The notes below the pieces were generated by a model that did not search any database, had not been told where the DNA came from, and saw only the letters and a program-made list of their open reading frames with translations. The position numbers were made by a program, and so were the translations under genes. Shown in pieces: positions 59,184 through 64,000 of a DNA stretch of 64,000 bases (position 1 is the first letter of the stretch; every line of letters starts with the position of its first letter). This DNA is from Polyangiaceae bacterium (GTDB lineage: Bacteria; Myxococcota_A; Polyangia; Polyangiales; Polyangiaceae), in NCBI GenBank assembly GCA_016719945.1, contig JADJYE010000031.1, forward strand, positions 62,001 to 126,000, read 5' to 3'.

Positions 59184-60236
59184 ATGGAGCCTGGCGATCC
59201 CCTCGGCCTTCACCGCGTCCTGCCCGAGACCGACCCCACCGCGCCGCTCCCGCTGCCGCAGCGGGCGGCTCGCCTCGATCCCGACCCAGACAAGGTGTTC
59301 GAGAGCGAGATCTTGGTCTCGGTCGAGACCCTGAACATCGACGCGGCCAGCTTCAAGCAAATGGAGGACGAGGCGGGCGGGGACTCGGCCAAGATCGGCG
59401 ACATCGTCATGCGCACGATCGCCACCCGGGGCAAGCAGCACAACCCGGTCACCGGCTCCGGCGGCATGCTCCTCGGGAAGGTGAGCCGGGTCGGAGGGCT
59501 CGTGTCCGAGCGCGGGGTGATGCGAGGCGATCGCATCGCCACGTTGGCCTCGCTCTCGCTGACGCCGCTGAAGCTGTCGCGCATCATCTCCGTGCGGCCC
59601 GCGAGCGCCCAGGTCGACGTCGAGGGCACCGCGGTCATCTTCGCCACGGCGCCCTTCGCGAAGATGCCCAAAGACCTGGCTGAGCGGCTCGCCCTCGCGG
59701 CGCTCGACGTCGCCGGCGCGGCGCCGCAGGTGGGGCGCCTCGCCAAGCCCGGAGACACGGTTCTCGTCCTGGGCGCTGGTGGCAAGAGCGGGCTCCTCTG
59801 CTGCGTGGAGGCGCGGAAGCGGGTGGGCAAGAGCGGGAAGGTCATCGGTCTGGAGAGCTACGCTCCGTTCACCAAGGACTTGATCGCGCTTGGGGTCTGC
59901 GACGCCGTCGTCGAGCACGACGCCCGCGACGCCGCGGGCGTGCGGGATCGGGTCGCGGAGCTCACTCTGGGCGAGGGCGCCGACTTGACCATCTCCTGCG
60001 TCAACGTGCCCGGCTGCGAGATGGCGGCGATCTGCGCCACGAAGGACCGCGGCAAGGCCTACTTCTTCGCGATGAGCACCTCGTTCACGGCGTGCGCGCT
60101 CGGCGCCGAGGGCATCGGGGCGGATATCGACCTCTACATCGGCAACGGCTACGCCGAGGGCCACGCCGACTACACCCTCGACATCCTCCGTGAGGACAAC
60201 CGGCTGCGCTCCCTGTTCGAGCGTCGCTACACGTAG
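59184..60236 (+). CDS. kdd: L-erythro-3,5-diaminohexanoate dehydrogenase
   Basis: The 350-residue product matches the Kdd family along its length: GDPLGLHRVLPE, FESEILVSVETLNIDAASFKQ, NPVTGSGGMLLGKV, GDRIATLASLSLTPLKL, GDTVLVLGAGGKSGLLCC (nucleotide-binding glycine region), TISCVNVPGCEMA, YFFAMSTSFTACALGAEGIG and IGNGYAEGHADYTL. The enzyme oxidatively deaminates 3,5-diaminohexanoate to 5-amino-3-oxohexanoate in lysine fermentation, downstream of lysine 2,3-aminomutase (kamA at 40002-41402). ATG 59184 is chosen from the usual N-terminal spacing; ATG 59172 would add four residues. The kamD/E, kce and kal genes are absent from the window. Confidence 0.92.
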   Translation: MEPGDPLGLHRVLPETDPTAPLPLPQRAARLDPDPDKVFESEILVSVETLNIDAASFKQMEDEAGGDSAKIGDIVMRTIATRGKQHNPVTGSGGMLLGKVSRVGGLVSERGVMRGDRIATLASLSLTPLKLSRIISVRPASAQVDVEGTAVIFATAPFAKMPKDLAERLALAALDVAGAAPQVGRLAKPGDTVLVLGAGGKSGLLCCVEARKRVGKSGKVIGLESYAPFTKDLIALGVCDAVVEHDARDAAGVRDRVAELTLGEGADLTISCVNVPGCEMAAICATKDRGKAYFFAMSTSFTACALGAEGIGADIDLYIGNGYAEGHADYTLDILREDNRLRSLFERRYT

Positions 60237-60248
60237 CGCTTCATCGCG

Positions 60249-60274
60249 CGCGCCCGCTCCGCGGGGGTTTTTTT
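60249..60274 (+). terminator. Intrinsic terminator after kdd
   Basis: CGCCCGCTCCGCGGGGG forms a short GC hairpin (CCCGC/GCGGG) and is followed by a run of seven T. It begins 13 bases after the kdd stop. The hairpin part is the same sequence as the leader of the structured repeat that follows, so terminator and repeat share one module. Confidence 0.65.
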
Positions 60275-60360
60275 CGCGCGCGCCCGCTTCCGCGGGGCCC
60301 TTCGGATTTCACGCGCGATAGCGCGTGAAATCCGGCGCGCGAGGTGCGCTGCGCGCACAC
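60275..60360 (+). repeat. Structured repeat, copy B, downstream of kdd
   Basis: CGCGCGCGCCCGCTTCCGCGGGGCCCTTCGG leads (in parts) into the palindrome ATTTCACGCGC, GATA, GCGCGTGAAAT, and then CCGGCGCGCGAGGTGCGCTG with CGCGCACAC. It is nearly identical to copy A at 57331-57416. It lies between the kdd and metalloprotease genes, which converge. Confidence 0.75.
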
Positions 60361-60405
60361 TGGCGGAGGACGAGACGGCGCCTGCTGGGGTGACCCAGCG
60401 GGCGC

Positions 60406-60652
60406 GCGAGAAAAAAGAAGACACTCGCGCCGGTTTCGAGGGTCGCTCTGGACCCGCGAAACCGAAGGGCCCCGCGGAGCGGGCGCGCGAGAAAAAAGAA
60501 GACACTCGCGCCGGTTTCGAGGGTCGCTCTGGACCCGCGAAACCGAAGGGCCCCGCGGAGCGGGCGCGCGAGAAAAAGAAGACACTCGCGCCGGTTTCGA
60601 GGGTCGCTCTGGACCCGCGAAACCGAAGGGCCCCGCGGAGCGGGCGCGCGAG
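60406..60652 (-). repeat. 81-bp tandem array of a variant structured repeat (three units)
   Basis: Units begin at A-runs starting at 60411, 60492 and 60573, with a fourth A-run at 60653, so periods are 81, 81 and 80 (one A lost). On the minus strand each unit reads T-run, CTCGCGCGCCCGCTCCGCGG, GGCCCTTCGG, a palindrome (GGTTTCG...GGGT / ACCC...CGAAACC) and CCGGCGCGAG. The core is the same as in copies A, B and E, but the stem sequence differs. Confidence 0.8.
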
Positions 60653-60682
60653 AAAAAAAAGGCCCCGCCGGTTGGCGGGGCC
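60653..60682 (-). terminator. Intrinsic terminator of the metalloprotease gene
   Basis: On the minus strand GGCCCCGCC (from 60682), AACC loop, GGCGGGGCC, then a run of eight T (60660-60653). It lies 58 bases past the metalloprotease stop and has the classic stem plus U-run form. Confidence 0.85.
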
Positions 60683-60740
60683 TCCTCGTTCAGGAGCTCG
60701 AGGCCCCCCGCGCTAGGCGAGGGGCCGCTCGCTCACGCGC

Positions 60741-63700
60741 TCAGTCGTAGATGCCCCGCATCGTGGCGTCTGCCATCCGGAAGTCGCGCATCGACTGGCG
60801 GAGGAAGGCCATGAGGGGGGCGTACTTCTCGAGCGCCACGCACGCGCGGTTCGACTGACAAGTGCACTGGATCGTGTCGGCCGCCGTGCAGCTGTCGCCG
60901 CCCAGGCCAGCGTCGGTGATCGCGGGGTCGTGCTTGATCATCGGCAGTCCGTCCCACGGCATACCCGGCGCTGACCAGTACATCGGCTCGCACCAGCGGG
61001 TCTCCGCAGGGTTGCACTCGTACGCGTTGGCCATCAGCTCGTTGGCGTACTCGAGCATGCGGGCCGCGACGCCGCGCTGCACGGGGCGTCCGAAGATCGT
61101 CTCCGTACCGAACGTCCGCGCCACGTAGATGCGGCCGTCAGGCAGGTGGAGCTCGATGCGGTTCGCGAACGCCGGATCGTTGTCGGCGCCGATCTCCCAG
61201 ATGCCGAGCAGGTTGATCCACTCGTCCTTCGCGTTCTCGGGGAGGTACATCAGCGTCATCGTGAGCAGCCACTTCCACTCCTCCCAGCCGACCTGCGGCT
61301 CCACGACGGTGGTCGCCGCGGGAGACAGGGGGTTGGTCGGGGTCGGGATGATGTCGCCCTGGTTCGTCGCGTCGCAGACGTTGCCCGAGGGGCAGCCGTA
61401 GGTCGAGCAGACGATCATGTTCTCGCTGGGGAAGCAGACCTCGGGTTGCGGGGTCCACCAGCTCACCCAGCCGATGCCGTTCGAGGGGTAGCCCTCCTCG
61501 TCGAGCGTCGGGTTCGCGCGCTGAGCCGGGTTCCCCGGGACCGTCGCCGCGAGGTGCGGGCCCTTGAGGTAGTCGGCGCCAGTCAGCTGGTTCGCGAGGA
61601 ACCGCCGGTACCCATCGGGGAACAGGTCGGCCATCGAGACGGAGCGGTAGCGAGGATCGATGAAGTCACCGAGCGAGTCGCTGATGAAGTTGTCGACCGA
61701 CTCGCTGAGCAGGTACGGGGCGTACACCTTGTCGTAGTACGAGCCCGCGTTCATCGTGTAGTCGCGGTCGTATTCGCCCTGGCCGTCGGAGAGACGGTTC
61801 TCGACGAGCTTGCCGCCGTAGCTGACGACACCGAAGTATCCGGTGGCGCCGTCGTTGATGTTGAACCGAACCGGGTTCGCGTCGCCGGGTCCAGCGAAGC
61901 CGCTGTCCACCGAGCGCCACACCAGATCCTGGCCGTCGAGACCGCCGCGGTCCGGCCACTGGTTCAGGTCGTACCCGAAGTGCCCGCCCGTCTGCGGACG
62001 GGTGAACTGGCGGGTGAAGTGATCGAACGCGATGCCCGAGGCGAGCATGTTGTCCGGGTAGAAGAGGTTCGCGATGTACGGCCAGAGCGCGTCGTACTCG
62101 AACCCGACCTCGAGGTAGAAGTCGCGGTACAGGTTGGCGAAGAGGCCGAGGCCCTTCGCGCCGTCACGCATCTTCTCGTTGTAGCGGCCGAGGATGCGCT
62201 CCGACTGCGACCGGACGCTGAAGCTCGTGCGCTGGCGCCGGTAGTTGTCGAAGATGTGCCGCGTCTCTTGCTCGGTGATGAAGAAGTTGAACAGCTCGTA
62301 CGGGTCGGCGCCGTTGTCGTGGCGGTACACGGCGAGGTTGCCGAGGTCCGCCCAGCCATCCGTCGCGAAGCCGTAGGACACGCGCAACCGCTCGGAGGTG
62401 TCGACCGCGGGGCCGCCGGCGTAGAAGCCAGCGTTGTCCGCCTCGACCGCGCCGTTCGGCAGGCCGTACTTCTCGGCCGCGTCCGGCGTGATGGCGTCAC
62501 GCATCCGGTTCCACTGCACGTAGTCGACCTTGGGCGACTTGCAGCGCGAGTACTGACCGTTGTTGTCGGCGACGATCAGGCCGTCGAGCAGCGGGTCCCA
62601 CTCGCCGTACTTCTCGGTGTCCCAGCTCGCCGGCTTGAAGTTCGCCGGGTCGACGGGGGTGCAGTCCTTCACCAGATCGAGGCGCTGTTGCAGCTCGGTG
62701 TAGTGGACGTTGTCGCCGGCCTTGTTGATGTACTGGTAGCCGACGATGCCGCCGAACGTGTTCGTGATGTTCAGGATGGTCTGGTCGTTGACCGCCCCGA
62801 GGGCGAACGGCGCTTCTTTGTGCACCGCGACGACGTTGCCGTAGAAGGCGCGCGCTGCCGCGAAGTCGTAGGCGCCGAGGCCGATCAGATCCTGAGCTAC
62901 GTCGCCCGGGTAGTCCATGACGCTGGACTGCTGGAACATGTAGATCAGGTTGCTGACCTCGGTGTTGGTCGGCGGGTCGAAGTAGCGCGGGCCGACGCAG
63001 TCTTCGCCGGTGGCGGAGATGTCGTCGCACTGCGTCGTGACGGCGCCGTCCTTGGTGCGAAGCTGCCAGTACTGCGGGCGGTACCCGTACGCGAAGTACG
63101 AGCTCACGAAGTTGTGGCGGTGGCCAATCGAGTGGCCCATCTCGTGGATGATGACGCCGTACTGCATCTTCTGAGCGATGTACTTCTGCATCTTCGCGCC
63201 GCGCTCGAGCTGATCCTTCTCGGGAGCCGAGGGATCGAACGGCCCGAACTTGCGCTCCATGACGTCCGCCAGGTTGAAGACGGTGTTGGGAGCGGGCGCC
63301 ATGATGTGCTCATCCGACAGGATGCAGGCGCCGCGAGCCGAGAGCGCGAGCTCACGAGCCTGGCGCAGCTCCCTGCGGACCTGCGGGTTGAGCCCGCGCA
63401 GCATCGAGGCGGAGGCCAGGGTCGGGCTGCCGAGGCTGCCCGCGCTGATCTCGTTCTGCGCCGCGTCGATCTCCGCCTTGTTCATCCCGGAGTACTGCAG
63501 CATCGCCGGGGTGATCATCGCAGCCTCGGTCGGCGTGTTCTGAGCGGCGAGGCGGCGAGCCTCGGTGAACGGTCGGTTCACGCTCTGAACGCTCGCGTCG
63601 GCCTTGATCTTCGACAGCGTCTTGCGCTGGAACTCGCGCGAGAGCTTGATGACCTCGGGGTCGAGCTCGAACTGCTCTTCGCCCGTGACCTTCGGGGTCC

Positions 63701-64000
63701 CGTTCTTGAAGTCGCGGCCGTCGACGGCCGCGAACTTGCGGCGCTCCACGGTCGCGCGATCCATCGTGCCGAGGGCGCCCTTGCCGCCGGCGGCCTCTGC
63801 AGCGCGGGCCCAGTCGCGGACGTACGTTCCGTTCGTCACGTCCTCCGTCTTCAGCTCGCCCTTGATGTACCGCATCATGTCGACCTGGCCCTGGCTGGCG
63901 AGGTCGTTCACGTGGGACCAGATGTTGATGCTGGCGTGGATCTTCTCGCCCGTGCGGGGATCGTCAGCGTCGACCATGATGCCCCACGGAGAGGGCGTCT
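60741..64000 (-). CDS. Zinc-dependent metalloprotease, 5' end beyond window
   Basis: At least 1086 residues are visible. The frame stays open to the window edge (TPSPWGIMVDADDP upstream of an internal Met), so the N-terminus with signal is missing. The active site VIIHEMGHSIGHRHNF (HExGHxxGxRH) is of the gluzincin/metzincin-like type seen in the large DUF5117/DUF4953-related proteases. Other blocks are SVMDYPGD, typical of the Met-turn after HExxHxxxxxH, RHIFDNYRRQRTSF, and a Cys-rich C-terminus (CTAADTIQCTCQSNRACV). It is probably secreted or outer-membrane-bound and used in predation or protein breakdown. A good intrinsic terminator follows the stop. Confidence 0.88.
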   Translation of the reverse strand, partial: TPSPWGIMVDADDPRTGEKIHASINIWSHVNDLASQGQVDMMRYIKGELKTEDVTNGTYVRDWARAAEAAGGKGALGTMDRATVERRKFAAVDGRDFKNGTPKVTGEEQFELDPEVIKLSREFQRKTLSKIKADASVQSVNRPFTEARRLAAQNTPTEAAMITPAMLQYSGMNKAEIDAAQNEISAGSLGSPTLASASMLRGLNPQVRRELRQARELALSARGACILSDEHIMAPAPNTVFNLADVMERKFGPFDPSAPEKDQLERGAKMQKYIAQKMQYGVIIHEMGHSIGHRHNFVSSYFAYGYRPQYWQLRTKDGAVTTQCDDISATGEDCVGPRYFDPPTNTEVSNLIYMFQQSSVMDYPGDVAQDLIGLGAYDFAAARAFYGNVVAVHKEAPFALGAVNDQTILNITNTFGGIVGYQYINKAGDNVHYTELQQRLDLVKDCTPVDPANFKPASWDTEKYGEWDPLLDGLIVADNNGQYSRCKSPKVDYVQWNRMRDAITPDAAEKYGLPNGAVEADNAGFYAGGPAVDTSERLRVSYGFATDGWADLGNLAVYRHDNGADPYELFNFFITEQETRHIFDNYRRQRTSFSVRSQSERILGRYNEKMRDGAKGLGLFANLYRDFYLEVGFEYDALWPYIANLFYPDNMLASGIAFDHFTRQFTRPQTGGHFGYDLNQWPDRGGLDGQDLVWRSVDSGFAGPGDANPVRFNINDGATGYFGVVSYGGKLVENRLSDGQGEYDRDYTMNAGSYYDKVYAPYLLSESVDNFISDSLGDFIDPRYRSVSMADLFPDGYRRFLANQLTGADYLKGPHLAATVPGNPAQRANPTLDEEGYPSNGIGWVSWWTPQPEVCFPSENMIVCSTYGCPSGNVCDATNQGDIIPTPTNPLSPAATTVVEPQVGWEEWKWLLTMTLMYLPENAKDEWINLLGIWEIGADNDPAFANRIELHLPDGRIYVARTFGTETIFGRPVQRGVAARMLEYANELMANAYECNPAETRWCEPMYWSAPGMPWDGLPMIKHDPAITDAGLGGDSCTAADTIQCTCQSNRACVALEKYAPLMAFLRQSMRDFRMADATMRGIYD

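Noticed and set aside
60390..60716. Short open frames through the 81-bp repeats
   Set aside because: They follow from the repeat period of 81 (divisible by three) and lack start signals.
1..64000. tRNA, rRNA, riboswitch, transposase or integrase genes
   Set aside because: I looked for cloverleaf ends, conserved rRNA blocks and DDE or tyrosine-recombinase motifs by eye and saw none. A tRNAscan or Rfam search would settle it.

Overview
The window is a GC-rich bacterial chromosome segment. Its Ser/Thr protein kinases, FHA-domain proteins, sigma54 activators lacking receiver domains, MopE-type Asp/Cys repeat proteins and a MYXO-CTERM-like tail point to the Myxococcota, probably a Polyangia-type myxobacterium; the genus cannot be told. 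I recognised no tRNA, rRNA, IS element or CRISPR array. Roughly 47 genes are supported, many in overlapping operons (GTGA, ATGA or TGATG junctions).

Layout. 1-6.4 kb: a cut-off DUF2169 gene, a small lipoprotein behind a sigma54-type promoter, a Ser/Thr kinase interrupted by one amber codon, VanW-like and SH3 proteins, and HMG-CoA reductase. 6.5-18.6 kb: a type VI secretion (T6SS) accessory island. A kinase and an FHA-sigma54 activator sit next to a divergent pair of transcription units. One carries a YkuD/L,D-transpeptidase-like protein and a P-loop ATPase. The other carries VgrG, a paralogous ATPase, a DUF1795 (Eag-like) protein, an M15 peptidase with a peptidoglycan-binding domain, and a DUF2169 protein. 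Sigma54-like motifs face both ways between the units. 18.7-31.4 kb: a lipoprotein, a GldA/F/G-like ABC-2 operon with a DUF4340 protein, a PhoB/PhoR-like two-component system with deoA, and an ECF sigma operon. 31.5-38.6 kb: two large secreted MopE-repeat proteins. 38.7-50 kb: WYL regulator, lysine 2,3-aminomutase, LEA2 lipoprotein, lytic transglycosylase, CPBP protein and gltX, ccmB, a SoxA-like FAD protein, nadD and a DUF2520 protein. 50-64 kb: a very large sigma54 activator, a sensor kinase, a haem-motif lipoprotein, an FHA-DUF4388 protein, 3,5-diaminohexanoate dehydrogenase and a 5'-cut zinc metalloprotease.

Two things run through the whole window. First, a family of structured repeats with the constant core GGGGCCCTTCGG, then a palindrome, then CCGGCGCG, lies between convergent genes at 31.5, 57.4 and 60.3 kb, is tandemly amplified at 60.4 kb, and occurs once in the N-terminal coding part of gldG. 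Three unrelated stem sequences keep their pairing, which suggests selection on structure. Second, at least ten otherwise well-conserved genes are broken by indels of one or two bases, often in G/C runs, or by a single stop. This looks more like residual sequence error than decay, so I annotate those loci as single genes and give the approximate lesion. The kinase split by a clean stop is listed as two halves.
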